From Lumbricus rubellus (taxonomy: Eukaryota; Annelida; Clitellata; Crassiclitellata; Lumbricidae): a DNA stretch of 64,000 nt. The notes under the pieces are model-generated. The model was not told the DNA's origin. It made no database searches and saw nothing but the letters and a program-made list of their open reading frames with translations. The stretch lies in assembly GCA_945859605.1 (NCBI GenBank), contig OX243814.1, positions 32,735,475 to 32,799,474 of the forward strand. The letters are read 5' to 3'. The translations under genes and the position numbers were made by a program. Shown here one piece after another: positions 1-11,571 of this stretch (the first letter of the stretch is position 1; each line of letters opens with the position of its first letter).

Positions 1-344
1 AATAAGTTAATCAAGTAATCAATCAATCAATCAATCAAACAATCAAACAATCTTTTATTAGTCCACCAAGAACAATACATCTTACAACGTGAGTTACCGT
101 TGACATGTAAACCCAAAGATAAGAAACAGAAATAAGGGAGACCCAAATGGGATGGGAACTCCACTTAGGAAGGACCCCTCCTAAGTGCATAATAGTCTAA
201 TGATTGACTTTTTCTTTGTAGTCCAAAATAATTCATAGTTTGTAGTTCCACAAATATTCATCCTTACATGGGTGCATGTTATATTTTCTATTGAATACAG
301 GCAATAAAAGTATTATGAAAGCATTTAAAACCACGACACAATGT

Positions 345-726
345 CAGCGTTGCCACTCTAAAAAATGAAAAACCCAAGTTGGAGGGTCGAAAAAACCCAA
401 GAAAACCCAAGTTGCATAAATCTTCGTAAATGTACATAATTAACCTTCCGAAAATTCTGATGACCTTTTTTTAGTCATCCGGCCAAAGTTTCTCCAAAAT
501 ATTCACAATTTTCCGATTTTCTTAGTCCAAAGAAAAAGCCCAAGCAAAAAACCCAAGTTTTTTCCGAGAAAACCCCATTTTTCAAGTTCGGAGATAGAAA
601 AACCCAAAATTTTGTCTAGAAAAAGCCCAAGCAAAAACCCAAGTTCTTCTCTAAAAAACCACATTTCCCAAGTTCGGATCGAAAAACCCAAGATCTTGTG
701 AAAAAACCCAAGGAGTGGCAACGCTG
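345..726. mobile_element. hAT-type MITE with 8-bp target duplication
   Basis: The ends are inverted repeats, CAGCGTTGCCACTC on the left and GAGTGGCAACGCTG on the right. They are flanked by a perfect 8-bp direct repeat, cacaatgt, at 337-344 and 727-734. CAG...CTG ends with 8-bp duplications are the hallmark of hAT transposons. The 382-bp body is A/T-rich with many repeats of the type 'aaaacccaag' and has no transposase, so the copy is non-autonomous. The termini are close to those of the element at 43798-44157, so the two belong to one family. Confidence 0.82.
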
Positions 727-884
727 CACAATGTTATTGATTGTAGGCTTGTTAATAATTATCGAGTTTTTTGGTCAACTGACTATTATCAAACCGATTA
801 TCAATTGTACAGATTGTACAGTTTTTTTTATATTTACCTGAGTGAAAATCAGCTGATAAAAGTGTTTAGGAGGTTCTATAATTA

Positions 885-905
885 ACCCTTTGATGCCGAA
901 AGTGC
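885..905. repeat. Single TTAACCCTTTGATGCCG end
   Basis: This matches the terminal arm of the 71-bp TTAA element at 63916-63986 with one change, but I see no matching opposite end nearby. It may be a solitary or decayed end of that family. Confidence 0.35.
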
Positions 906-2153
906 GTGAAGATTTGAAGTGTGGCGCTATAATACTTGTCGTCAATGACCTCTGCGAAGTAATGGGCCGTGAGTAGCGCTGTGTTGGGACTACCAGCTAC
1001 CATTTATTTGTTGCATTTTGTTGTTATGGCAACCTGTGAGCTTATAATTATATATTAGTCAGTACAAATACACGAATCATCTCTTATCATCTCTTATAAG
1101 TTTATATAATGAATTTTGAAAAGAAATTTTCGATTATCGTTTTTAAAACAGATGATTGTATCTCTGATTACTGCTTTAACGTCCTTATTGCTGGACTGGG
1201 AACAATAATTAATTAATCATAAAAGCATTGCTAGGAAGTGTACAACAATTAGAAACAGGAAGGAAGAGAAAACAACTGACAAACATTATTGACTATTCAT
1301 ACGTTGATCTGACTTATTCGCATATATACATGTATGTAGTATATATAAATGAATGAATGTATGAATACACTTAATGTAGCCACTTTAAATATCTCACAAA
1401 GTATTGCAGGTCAGGTCGTAGATTTCTGAATGATATTTTACTTGAAGATAAGGTGAAGTGTGCGTGTGTGTGCAAGGGTGCATAGTATGCAGGTCCATAC
1501 TACAGGTCCGGGCAAGGGACCACTTGCCCTACCAGATAATAAAAATATGCTCTTAATAGAGACAAAGAAGCTCCAATCATCACTTTAACAGCATGATGTA
1601 TGAAGCTTAGAAATATCATCCGCCTGACAAGACCCTCCCCCGCTCAGGGCCCGCTGTGCATGTATATGAAGGCGGATAAGCCTGTCTTACACCTAACCAT
1701 TCTCTTAACGTTAAACAGTGCTTCGTGTGTAAAACGGATCCTTCTGATAAACACCCATAGTGCAATTTATTGCCAGTGAAGGGCTTGCTCAGTGCTCGTG
1801 CTTCTTATACGCAGTAACCGGCTCAGACAACCTGTGTGCACCCGTAGCTTAAAAACCTTTGAAAGCTACCGAGCGCTGGAACCGCTCGGCCGGTGCCAGG
1901 TTTTTTGCGATACATGGTTTGCCCTCCCACTTGTAAAAACTTCTGCGTGTGCTTATAATACTTGTCTATGAGTAACCTCTTTTCTGTGTTATGGGGCACT
2001 ATGTGTATGGGAGATGAAAGATTCAGTAAATGCCACTAATGGATTTGGGAGTGACTTAAGAACTGATGCATGGTTCTTGTATCTGTTCATTGTTTAGGAT
2101 AATTTAATTTACCTGATGACGAACTGTTAAAGATTTTACGGAAACGGATAATG

Positions 2154-2657
2154 ATAGATTCTATGTCAGATGGTATATCCCTCCTCCTCCTCATTTTCTT
2201 TACTCAAAACTTATTTCTTCTCTCGTGGCCTTGCGCACTGATAGTTTCTATATCAGATGGTATATCCCTCCTCCTCATTTTCTTTACTCAAAACTTATTT
2301 CTTCTCTCGTGGCCTTGCGCACTGATAGTTTCTATATCAGATGGTATATCCCTCCTCATTTTCTTTACTCAAAACTTATTTCTTCTCTCGTGACCTTGCG
2401 CACTGATAGTTTCTATATCAGATGGTATATCCCTCCTCCTCATTTTCTTTACTCAAAACTTATTTCTTCTCTCGTGGCCTTGCGCACTGATAGTTTCTAT
2501 ATCAGATGGTATATCCCTCCTCCTCATTTTCTTTACTCAAAACTTATTTCTTCTCTTGTGGCCTTGCGCACTGATAGTTTCTATATCAGATGGTATATCC
2601 CTCCTCCTCATTTTCTTTACTCAAAACTTACTTCTTCTCTCGTGGCCTTGCGCACTG
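2154..2657. repeat. 84-bp minisatellite, six copies
   Basis: Six head-to-tail units begin at about 2154, 2240, 2324, 2405, 2489 and 2573. Unit length varies between 81 and 86 bp, mainly because the inner CTC run has different numbers of triplets. Each unit carries 'tatatcagatggtatatc' and ends in 'ggccttgcgcact'. The array runs directly into the interspersed repeat at 2655-2735, and the unit appears to be an amplified piece of that family: the related copy near 35690-35750 has the same order in reverse complement. The open frames across the array follow from unit lengths near multiples of three and do not look like a gene. Confidence 0.9.
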
Positions 2658-2735
2658 GGAGCGCCTCTGAACGGTTCACCCTAGTAGAGGCGCTTTATAA
2701 ATGTTTTAATACAATAAAATACAATATACGCAAAC
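2655..2735 (-). repeat. Interspersed repeat with 'gagcgcctct' inverted arms
   Basis: The segment contains 'gagcgcctctgaac' and, about 30 bases on, 'gtagaggcgctttataaa', followed by a TATTGTATTG-like tail when read on the minus strand. The same sequence occurs on the plus strand at 35635-35880 and more diverged at 50045-50195. It is an interspersed non-coding family that also shares the 'ttataaagcgcct' motif with the SINE tails here. Confidence 0.7.
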
Positions 2736-2999
2736 GATTGTTTTGTTCTGTTGAGCGAAACGGTTTCTTTGCTAAAAATAGATGATGATTACTTTTCAAG
2801 ATCTGGCTGATGCTTGATGCATGCAAACATTATATATACACTGAGATTTTGTTCCTTTTCATTGATCGTAACACGATAATTATCATGATGTGTGTGTGTG
2901 TGTGTGTATTTGTTGTAGCATGTCAATGTGTAATATGTGTGGGTGTGTATTTACGTGCATTCATGTCTGTCTATTATGGTTTTTCGCTCCCACCTGCAG

Positions 3000-3340
3000 G
3001 GTGAGAAATGGGGCGGAGTGGTCCTGGCGGCTCTATGTCTAGGTTGAAGGTTTGAGTATTGATATAAGGAAATGTTGGTTTTTCGCCTCAACCCCAGGCT
3101 CATTAGTGTGAGGCTGAGGCTGTGGGACGCCCTGTGTCTAGGTGCAAAGTTTCAACAGGTGAATAGTTTTGAAATTGTGACTAGGGTGTGGAAATGTGTG
3201 GTTTTGTTAGTGACTTTTGGTTTTTTCGCCCCCACCCCGTCCGCCAGGGTGAGGGGTATTGGCCAACCACTCCACTGGGTGGTCCTGGTGTCCTCTCTCT
3301 ATGTGCAAGGTTTCAGGTCAATAGCTACGAAACAGTGGAC
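3000..3340. repeat. Loosely triplicated segment
   Basis: Three diverged segments share a 'ttttcgc.cccac..c' start, then 'agggtgag', a 'gtggtcctgg' core and 'tctatgt..aaggttt'. They lie at about 2980-3060, 3075-3165 and 3220-3330. I see no protein match; the function is unknown. Confidence 0.4.
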
Positions 3341-3368
3341 GTATATTGTCTACAAACATACCTATATG

Positions 3369-3376
3369 CACACACG

Positions 3377-3411
<35 letters not shown>
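3369..3411. repeat. (CA)n microsatellite
   Basis: This is a nearly pure CA dinucleotide run with a few CG interruptions at the left end. Confidence 0.95.
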
Positions 3412-3414
<3 letters not shown>

Positions 3415-3852
3415 CTCCTTTACAGATACAGATAATTAATTAGAAATTTATGTAGTGTCGCTCAAAGAGCAAGCCTAATCAGGGACGTTTTCTGTATGAT
3501 GCCATGGACTAGAATTGCGTCATTATTGGTAATTTACAGTACACAACAAATTGGATGATGAGTCATCAGTGGGAGCAGGCTCATGCATATGCATGTGTGG
3601 ATGCTCATGCATATGCATGTGTGGAACCAAGCGAACGGCTTCCCATTTGATGCAGTTGAAAGATGGCATCATGTTAATCAGAGCCATACATGTGTTGTGG
3701 TATACGCATACATGTATGTATGACATGTATATCATCTTGTATACATGCATGTGTGTGTATGTATGATGTATTGCTTACAACAGCGAGCACCTGTGGCTCC
3801 TCCGCAGTGAGCAAAAGCTCGCACTCTCCAATCTAAGTGAACGGAGAAGACT

Positions 3853-4085
3853 TCTTGACCAACGTATCCTATCCCAAAGTATCCTATCCCAACGTATCCT
3901 ATCCCAACGAATCCTATCCCAACGTATCCTATCCCAACGTATCCTATCCCAATGTATCTTATCCCAACGTATCCTATCCCAACGTATCCTATCCCAACGT
4001 ATCCTATCCAATGTTTCCTATCCCAACGTATCCTATCCCAATGTATCATATCCCAACGTATCCTATCCCAACGTATCCTATCTGT
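3853..4085. repeat. 15-bp minisatellite (TATCCTATCCCAACG)
   Basis: About 15 head-to-tail copies of a 15-bp unit with point variants (aacg, aatg, aaag). Because 15 is a multiple of three, the array is open in several frames on both strands. These frames are artefacts of the repeat. Confidence 0.93.
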
Positions 4086-4360
4086 ATATTATAAAGCGCC
4101 TCTAACAGCGCCCACCAATTAGAGGCTCTCCCAGTTTTGAAACAGCATGAATATGTGCTTGCAAGAGGTATGTATACCAGCTAAAAACGAAGAACGTGTA
4201 AATGGAGAGAGGCTAGGGAGCCCATTCCAAAGTGCAGGACCAAAGACTTGTAGGGCTGGAACCACTTGGGATAAGGATCCAACAACCTTGAAATTTATGT
4301 AGCACCTTTTAACACTCACAGTGGTGCAGATGCTGAAACCGTCGTACATCATTTTTTGTG
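4086..4360. repeat. Interspersed repeat with 'ataaagcgcctcta' start
   Basis: The segment starts 'ttataaagcgcctctaac' and carries 'tagaggctctcccag', like the family at 2655-2735 and 35635-35880. On the minus strand a short frame (4119-4352) includes FGPALWNGLP, a phrase reminiscent of the C-terminal tail of non-LTR reverse transcriptases. The match is too short to call a gene. Confidence 0.45.
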
Positions 4361-4683
4361 CATTTAGATTTTAAACGTAGGAGTTCTGAGAGCATAATGT
4401 TCAACATACGCTGCTGCATTGACCTTGTCTTCTAACAACCACTTTGGCTGCTCTGACTTTTTCTAAACTCTCCACATTATACAACAGTTGAACGGTAGAA
4501 CGGCTTCCTTCCTCATTCATCACTGATGGACATCTTCTCTAAAATATTCATCGGCTGGCGCCCATCGGTCAGTCGACGGGTGACCGACCCATCGGGTGAC
4601 CGGTTGGAAGAGGGTGGTTGTCGACGGTGGTGGCAGAGGCGGCGGAAAAGAGGAAGAGGAGGCGCCGCCGACTGATGGCCTGC

Positions 4684-4780
4684 CTCCTCCTTCTCCTCCT
4701 CCCTTCTCCTCCTTCTCCTCCTCCTCCTCCTCCTCCTCCTCCTCCTCCTCCTCCTCTTCCTCCTCCTCCTTCTTCTCATC
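4684..4780. repeat. (TCC)n microsatellite
   Basis: This is a polypyrimidine trinucleotide array with TTC interruptions, preceded by 'ggaggcgccgccg'. Frames reading poly-Ser or poly-Glu across it are repeat artefacts. Confidence 0.95.
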
Positions 4781-4904
4781 CTCCCTCGCCACGATGATTG
4801 AATTTGTAGTCGGTCAGAAGATGAAGAGTTGTTGTCGAGGAGAAGCAAATGATCTTTTTAGAAGAGTACGATTTGAGATTAGCGAGCGCTGACCAGGAAA
4901 TGAG

Positions 4905-5520
4905 TGCCGTCCGTACGGACGTCCGTTCATCAGTCCTTCCGTCCTCTCGTCCGTCCGTCATTTTGTCCGTCCATCCTTTCGTCCGTCCATCCTTTCGTCC
5001 TTCTGTCCGTCCTTTCGTCCGTTCGTCCATCCGTCCGTTTATCCGTCCATCCTTTCGTCCGTCCATCCTTTCTTCCGTCAGTCCTTTCGTCCGTCAGTCC
5101 TTTCGTCCGTCCTTTAGTCCGTCCGTCCGTCCTTTAGTCCGTCCGTCCGTCTTTTCGTCCATTCTTTCGTCCGTTCATCCGTCCGTCTGTCCTTTCATCC
5201 ATCCATCCGTCCTTTCGTCCGTCCGTCTGTCCGTACGGACGTCCGTCCATCCGTCCATCCATCCTTTCGTTTGTCCATCCATCCTTTCGTTCGTCCGTCC
5301 GTCTGTTCGTCCGTACGGACGTCCGTCCATCCGTCCATCCATCCTTTCGTTTGTCCATCCATCCTTTCGTTCGTCCGTCCGTCTGTTCGTCCGTACGGAC
5401 GTCCGTCCGTCCGTCCGTCTGTCCGTCCTTTCGTCCGTCTGTCCGTCCGTCCATTGTCCGTCCATTCTTTAGTCCTTTCTTTCATCCGTCCGTTCGTTCG
5501 TCCATCCGTTCGTTCGTTCG
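4905..5520. repeat. (GTCC)n array with 80-bp higher-order units
   Basis: This 600-bp degenerate GTCC/ATCC/TTTC tetranucleotide array contains the palindromic core ccgtacggac at 4911-4920, 5231-5240, 5311-5320 and 5391-5400. Segments 5231-5310 and 5311-5390 are the same 80-bp unit apart from a base or two at the join, so recent duplication has added a higher-order layer. Long frames on both strands are low-complexity and are not counted as genes. Confidence 0.93.
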
Positions 5521-5619
5521 GGTGGCGTTGAAAATCGCAGTGCAGATAAACACTGCAATCGGTCTGTTGTGTCGTCTGCCTTAGACACGTTACCCGTAAT
5601 TCGTTTCTGATGATCGACA

Positions 5620-5700
5620 CCCCCTCACCTCCATTCCTCCCTACCTTCCTCCCTACCTTCCTCCATGCCTCCCTCCCTTCCTCTCAACGACCCCTCACAC
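5620..5700. repeat. CCTTCCT-rich polypyrimidine tract
   Basis: Short tandem 'ctaccttcctcc' units lie directly after the GTCC array. Confidence 0.7.
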
Positions 5701-5884
5701 TCCCACCAACGTCTTCTTCTTCTCCTGTGTTCTAATCCTTCGCCAAAGGCAACAACGCGTCGCCCGTCTTTCCCATCATCCTCTTCTCTTCCACTGTTGT
5801 CAGTTCGTCGTCGTCGGAAGTTTTTGTCGATGGGCGCTATATAAATGTGCGAAGGCGATTAACGTCGTTTTGAGTTTGTTGAAG

Positions 5885-5949
5885 TGTTCGTGTGTGTGTG
5901 TGTGTGTGTTTGTTTGTTAGTGTGTGTGTGTGTGTTTGTTAGTGTGTGC

Positions 5950-5981
<32 letters not shown>

Positions 5982-5992
5982 GTGTTTGCGTG
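5885..5992. repeat. (GT)n microsatellite
   Basis: Interrupted GT repeat with GTTT interruptions. Confidence 0.93.
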
Positions 5993-6334
5993 CGGTCGAT
6001 TGGTTGTTACTGCACAAGTCATGTTCCCGATGGTGGTAGGCATATTATGTGGACTGTGTTTGGACGGACGTGTATGGGGAGATAGGGTGGGTCGATAGAG
6101 TGAGGGGATGGGTGGGGGTAGATTTGGGTGGGGAAGGGTCACAAGTCTTCTGGACCATCAACAAAGAGACGTTTATGATTTCGTTAACTGTGTCCTGCCG
6201 CTTTGACCGGTCGGTCTGTCCCCCCCCCCAGCCCCATTCATTCTGGGTGAGTTTGGTCGTTGCCCCCTCGGGAGATTTCATGTCCGGAGTTACTCTACTT
6301 CAAACTGACCGATTCATGACTTGTGTCGTTTTTA

Positions 6335-6421
6335 TCTCTGTCTGTCTGTTGTTTATGTCTGTCTGTGTGTCAGTCAGTCTGTCTGTCTGTCTGTCTGTGT
6401 GTGTCTGTCTGTCTGTCTGTG

Positions 6422-6464
<43 letters not shown>

Positions 6465-6785
6465 TGTTTATCGATGTCTGTCTGTGTAATCGGTTTCTCT
6501 CTCGTCTGCTTTCCCACTTGTATCCTTCTCACTGTGTGTGTCTGTGTCTGTGTGTGTGTGTGTGTGTCTCTGTATTGCCTCTGGGGATGCTATGGTGTCA
6601 ATCACATTTTGTGTGAATTCTATGGCTCTCACTCGGTCCATACGCCAAACTCTCTGTTTGTCTGTCTGTGTGTCTGTCTGTCTGTTTGTCTTATTTCTGT
6701 TTGTCTGTCTGTGTGTTTGTCTTAATTCTATCTGTGTGTCATTCTGAATGTCTCTCTGTTTGTCTGTCTTTTTGTCTTAATTCTG
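6335..6785. repeat. (CTGT)n microsatellite cluster
   Basis: Two CTGT blocks (about 6335-6490 and 6655-6780) flank a short GT run at 6533-6570. Frames reading CLSVCLSV across them are artefacts. Confidence 0.93.
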
Positions 6786-6959
6786 TTTGTGGTCTCGCAA
6801 TCTATCTCTTATGTATATTATTTAGTTACCGTTGCTTATAAATTGACCCGCTTCATGATATTTCTGACCAGTAGCATTCAAGCAGCTGTTTAAATCTTGA
6901 GTTACGGTTACTCTTATGGTTCCACGGTTACACCTAGTTCCACGAGATTGCATGGCTTT

Positions 6960-7085
6960 CGTGCTTGGCAACGCTGAGATGTCTCGGTTGTAGGTCCTTC
7001 CATCTGGAATGACCTCCCGTCGAGAGCTGCCTTTCTTCCCTCTGACCAATCAAACTGGGTCTTATAAATCACTCAAGTCATTTTG
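6960..7085 (+). pseudogene. Possible tail of a decayed non-LTR reverse transcriptase
   Basis: One plus-strand frame reads VVGPSIWNDLPSRAAF just before a stop. The phrase 'GPxxWNxLPxxxR' is common at the C-terminal end of jockey/CR1-type LINE proteins. Nothing upstream extends the match, so this is a weak call. Confidence 0.25.
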
Positions 7086-7931
7086 ATTTAGCCCTGGGCC
7101 CCTTATCGAGCTGTGAGCTCTGCTGAGTTGGTTTCCTGATGTCTAAATGGATGGCTGTATTTATGAGCCCCTCCCTTATGAATGAACGTTCAACAGTAAA
7201 AAAGTCCACATACGCACATTTAAGAATAAAATTCTCAATGGTTGAATATTTCTAGTCCTATTTCCATACTTTCGTTTCGTGGCATTGTTCCCCTAATCTA
7301 GTATTTCTGCTTTTTGCCGTGTGCCGCCCTCAAAGCCTTCTTTTCCCAAGTAGTTGTGGTTATTTTAACTTTCCTCGGTCTTTGATCATGAAGATATTTG
7401 GGTGTGGCATTCAAGACTGTTTACAATGGATGAGTTATTTAGAGCTAGAAGAAGTAACGGCAGCTCCCGGAGGCAGGGAGCTAAGTGTGTGGCCGTGTGC
7501 AAAATTGCTCAGCCTTAGCTTTTATTTCGGGATTGTTTATATATTCGGGCAGTTGAAATAGAGCAGAACATTTGGATCTTTAAAAAGGGGCATTAAAAGA
7601 GCTTGCGATGAAATAACATGTGCAGAAGCCTTCTCTGTTAGTTTATCCTTAAAATTATTGGCCATTTTTATAGGTTTTTGTGGATTTTTGGTGCCTTTTT
7701 CACAATTTTTGTGTAGGCGAACTTGGTGAACTCTCTTTTAAATATGGGATGATCAGTGTTTAAGAAATTTGGAATCTCTTTCTAATGGATACTTGATTCT
7801 CCTCATCTTTGCAAGGTAATTCTCCTGGCGCCTTCTGGATACTTAGTCAGTCATTAGCAGGAATCTGGTTTAGTTGCATATCTACTCTGATCTGTTTGAT
7901 TAAACTGTAGGAAATGATAGCTTACTCATAA

Positions 7932-7982
7932 GATGGCCGTGTTTGGGTGGCCGTGTTTGGGTGGCCGTGTTTGGGTGGTCAT
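7932..7982. repeat. 16-bp unit, three copies
   Basis: The unit 'ggtggccgtgtttggg' is repeated head to tail three times, followed by a C-run. Confidence 0.85.
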
Positions 7983-8065
7983 TTGTTCCCCCCCCACCTC
8001 TTCGTCTCTGATGATCAATTAAGAATCTTGAGCTGAACGCACTTGATTGACGTCTAGTCATTAAA

Positions 8066-8235
8066 ATGAGCTGATGATGATGATGATGCTGCTGCTGCCG
8101 CTGCTGCTGCTGCCGCTGCTGCTGATGATGTTGATTAGGACAATAATAATACTACTATGAATGATAAGAAGATTTATATTGCGCGGCAGTCTCGAAGGAA
8201 ATGGTGCTGCTGATGATGATGATGCTGTGTTTAGC
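8066..8235. repeat. ATG/CTG trinucleotide patches
   Basis: GATGATGCTGCTGCTG-type triplet runs at about 8070-8130 and again at 8205-8226. Confidence 0.85.
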
Positions 8236-8417
8236 CAGATAATGAAATGAATGTATAAAACATAGGAGCTAAATAGCCACAAGTGCAGCACAAGTGCAGC
8301 ACACTCTATTGCAGGATAATTCGTTTTACATTCATAAGAAATTTCACTTGCTAAACTAAAAGAAATCTAATTATTGACAATGAAAATGAAGATGTTGGAT
8401 AAGCGAACCTGAAGCTT

Positions 8418-8625
8418 TTCCGTCTGTCTGTCTGTCTTTTTCTGGCTGGCTGTCTGTCTTTCTGTTTGTCTGTCTGTTCGTCCGTCCGTCTGTCTGTCTT
8501 TCTGTCTTTCTTTCTTCTGTCTGCCTATCTGTATGTCTTTCGTCTGTCTGTCTGTCTGTCTGCCTATCTGTCCGTCTGTCGGTCTTTCTGTCTCTCTGTC
8601 TGTCGCGTGTCTGAAATCTTTCCAT
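8418..8625. repeat. (CTGT)n microsatellite
   Basis: Degenerate CTGT/CTTT/CCGT tetranucleotide array. Confidence 0.93.
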
Positions 8626-8914
8626 CTGTCTGCCGCCACTTTTTTACGTTTAGAGGCTGCTACTGTTTGAGCTTTTGGCCTCTGGCGTAGAGTGCACAGT
8701 GTGTTGCTGCCCTCTGGTGTGTTGACTGTGCGCTGAAAGACGTCAGCAGTTTAATTAATTATTTGAAACATTAATGAGCTTCGATTTAGGTATTCCTATG
8801 ATCAGTTTGACCGAAGTGATCCCATCAATTTGCTTCTCACTCTCTTTGTCTGGTCGAGAATAACAAAGGACCAAGTTTTTTTCTCCTGATTGATCTGGCA
8901 AACCATCAGGGCTT

Positions 8915-9052
8915 CCTCTGTCTGTCTGTCTGTCTGTCTGTCTCTGTCTATCTGTCTCTCTTTGTCTCTGTCTCTCTGTATATCTCTGTCTGTCTGCCTG
9001 TCTTGTCTGTCTCTCTCACTCTGTCTTTTGTCCATGCCTGTCTGTCCCTGTC

Positions 9053-9089
<37 letters not shown>

Positions 9090-9106
9090 GTATATCTTTG
9101 TCTCGT

Positions 9107-9143
<37 letters not shown>

Positions 9144-9225
9144 GTCGCTCCCTTAGTCTGTCTCTGTCTGTCTGTCAGTCTCTATCTCTTTCTGTCTCTC
9201 TCTGTCTGTTTCTGTTTACCTGTGC
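8915..9225. repeat. (CTGT)n and (TA)n microsatellites
   Basis: CTGT/CTCT tetranucleotides are interrupted at 9107-9142 by a pure TA/TG dinucleotide run. Confidence 0.93.
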
Positions 9226-9759
9226 AGACATGACTGTGTTGCCAGTCACTGGTGGCTAGCAGTGCTACTGGCAAGTTTTCTATCTATTGCCTTTTCGTGT
9301 TTTTCTCAGTGCTGCTTTGGAAAGAGAGAGACAGCATACTTGAAGTTAATGACTAATAAGAGCAGATAACTGCTGGCTGATTGTGGCCACAACACTTGTT
9401 GGTGTGAGATGTCTGGTTATCATCAGCCACAGCCGTCGTGGCCTACAAGTGCCAGCCATTCCAACAACCTCCTACTCCTTTGAGTTTGATAGTCTCCTAT
9501 CTTACTAGACAACAGTGCTCAGAGACCTTACTTAAGAGGTATTTTGTGTAGACGGACTGACTTGTCGTCACTTGTACTTCTCATCCCTTCTTCCAATCCT
9601 TATCCTTTGATCTGCTGCTCTTGGTGTTGTCATGCTTCAAAGCCAGCAGCCACTCTAAGCAAATGTACATTCTTCACCCGCAATGACCTTCGCTGATAAG
9701 ATTTCATTGTGCTTCGTAGAGATGTGGAGGAGGTGCAGAGTGGTTAGTGGTTAGTTGTG

Positions 9760-10035
9760 TAGTGGTTGGTGGGTGGATAGGTGTCTAGTGGTTAGCACCA
9801 TGCAGGATTGTCAATCCCAGGTCAAAGGTTCAATTCCCCTCTCGAGGTCAGAGGTTCTCCAGTGTAAGAATTGTGGAAAAATAACGGGGGGGGGGGGGGG
9901 GGGGTTGAGGGGGGGGTTGGACAATGATCCACTTAAAATTCGGGTGTGCAAAACAAACTTTAACATGGGACTCTAAGAAAGACTGGGGGCGGGTTGAAAC
10001 CCCCAAACCCCCCCCGGTAATTCTCACCCTGCAAT
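9760..10035 (+). mobile_element. tRNA-derived SINE
   Basis: The 5' part looks like a pol III promoter: an A-box-like 'tagtggttagcaccatgc' and, 40 bases later, a B box 'ggttcaattcc' that fits the GGTTCRANNCC consensus. The body (from about 9865) begins 'aagaattgtggaaaaataac', has a long G-run and ends 'ggtaattctcaccctgc'. Body relatives occur at 12836-12965, 13158-13301 and 34800-34985, which supports an interspersed family. It is not a functional tRNA: no cloverleaf is kept. Confidence 0.65.
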
Positions 10036-11284
10036 TCCCCTCCAGGACTACCCCAGAGGAATCTTGAGTTCATACATGGCCCACAACCGTAACCTAAGTC
10101 CCCATGTTACACTAGCTGCATAGAAGCTTTACTAATTAATACAATTCCTTACAATCCCTTACATGATACATGCATCACATTATACATGGTCAGATTAGCA
10201 GAGGCTTCCGTTTGTTAACATCTGGCTTGTTGCTGTTTAACGACACTGCCATTTCAATGATGATTAGTGTCGCCCTCCTCCTTTATCCAGGCTTAGGACT
10301 GGCACTTGCAGAGTGCAACAAGTGGCAGAGTTTCGTTAATATCTATGACAATGTTTCTTCGTGTACGCTGTACCAAGGGTCTAGTGGAGGTCTGTGGACA
10401 TGCAAACTACCCCAGAGGTATATAGGTAGAGGTTATACTAACAGTACTGTTAAGACTGCATCATGTGCATTTCCAGATTGTAAATTTATACATGATACTT
10501 GCCTATCTGCCATCTTGTATCTGAAAAAGTGCATAGGTAGCCCCACCAGTGGGATTTCTAATCCCTTCTGAGTTTCTGTTTGTAACCTACTGTTTTGTAT
10601 ACGTACTTTGCAAAAAATGTTTTTGTTATCTTGGTACAGTAAAATTGATGGTTATGGTTATGGTTTAGGTACCCAGAGGTAGGACTGTCCCAGAGGTCTG
10701 ATGCACCAATTGGACTCGTCAGTGTGTCATGTGAAACTGACGAACGTTGCATTGTCAGATGACGTAATGCTTTTGTAATTCACTTAACGCCTATGACAAT
10801 TAAATCTGTTTGTTCCCACGATTTTTGGTGTTTAAAAATCCTGAGATCATGATTTCAGCTCTTTATGATTAATATCATTCTTCTTAGATGCTTATGATTC
10901 CATAAACTGCTCTCAGACGCACCTGTGGCCTGAACTGACCTATTTTAACATCTGTAGGCTATATAGAGTCTTATAGACTAGTCCGCAGCACATAATTATT
11001 ATATATAGCGCTGTTATAATATTATGCCAACTAAATTTTCTTCAATGGCAACTGTCTTTGTTGTCATTAAACTCTGGTTCCATCCACTCCCAACTCACGA
11101 GTTTCACCCAAAAATGTTATTAATTACGTTAAAAATTTTGTGAGATAATCTGTTTGAAAAATTTCCAGTCTTTGGTGACATCTGGTGGCAACAAATGACG
11201 TTTGGCATCGTTTTCCAGGCTTGGTTTTGATGCTAGTGGCACGAACTGGTGGTTTGCAAATCTATGGAACCTCTTCAAGAGCCA

Positions 11285-11520
11285 GTTTTGTGGTGCACGG
11301 GGTGTTGTCGTTATGTTCGTTGCGTTGCAGCCGAAGGGTTGCAAATTCGAATCCACCTCAAGCCTCCGCATAGGGACCTTGAGCAAGTCCTTCACTCCAA
11401 TTGCTCAAGCGCTTCGGAGGGAAACTCCGACGCAGTGTCCGTGCTGTATAGTTGGAAGCGCTTCTGAGTAGAAATCTTGAAGGGGTGCTATAACAATCCA
11501 CATACATACATACAAGAGGA
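11285..11520 (+). mobile_element. tRNA-derived SINE, (CATA)n tail, next to plexin exon 1
   Basis: A B-box-like 'aattcgaatccacc' is followed by the body 'cctccgcatagggacc', then 'ggaagcgcttctgagtag', then 'ggtgctataacaatccacatac' territory and a short catacatac tail. A full relative lies on the minus strand at 42149-42360 and partial ones at 44935, 50755 and 52262. The tail ends about 50 bases upstream of the acceptor of the exon at 11572. Confidence 0.7.
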
Positions 11521-11571
11521 ATTGCGAATCCTATGTTAATCGTCTCTCGTTGTTTGTTGTGTATTGTATAG

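Larger units (their letters stand above)
1..11571. other. Repeat-rich DNA upstream of the first recognised plexin exon
   Basis: I find no exon I can support here. Because the first recognised exon begins in phase 0 inside the Sema domain, most of this stretch is probably intron of the same plexin gene. It contains simple repeats such as (TCAA)n at about 10-50, a hAT-type MITE, several minisatellites, long CTGT/GTCC microsatellites and two SINE-like elements, all listed separately. Stretches 727-2140, 7100-7930 and 10036-11280 are largely unique and show nothing I recognise. A segment near 10236-10325 has a diverged relative near 21440-21520, so it is an old interspersed repeat. Confidence 0.6.

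Noticed and set aside
4849..5472. Long open frames on both strands across the GTCC array (over 200 codons)
   Set aside because: A tetranucleotide array lacking stop words is open in every frame; composition is Pro/Ser/Val/Arg low complexity with no domain.
9780..9850. tRNA-like sequence considered as a real tRNA gene
   Set aside because: A and B boxes are present, but no anticodon arm or acceptor stem pairs; body and dispersed relatives show a SINE.
10170..10571. 133-codon frame with several Cys and Trp residues
   Set aside because: Part of it overlaps an interspersed repeat also seen near 21440; no domain or splice support.
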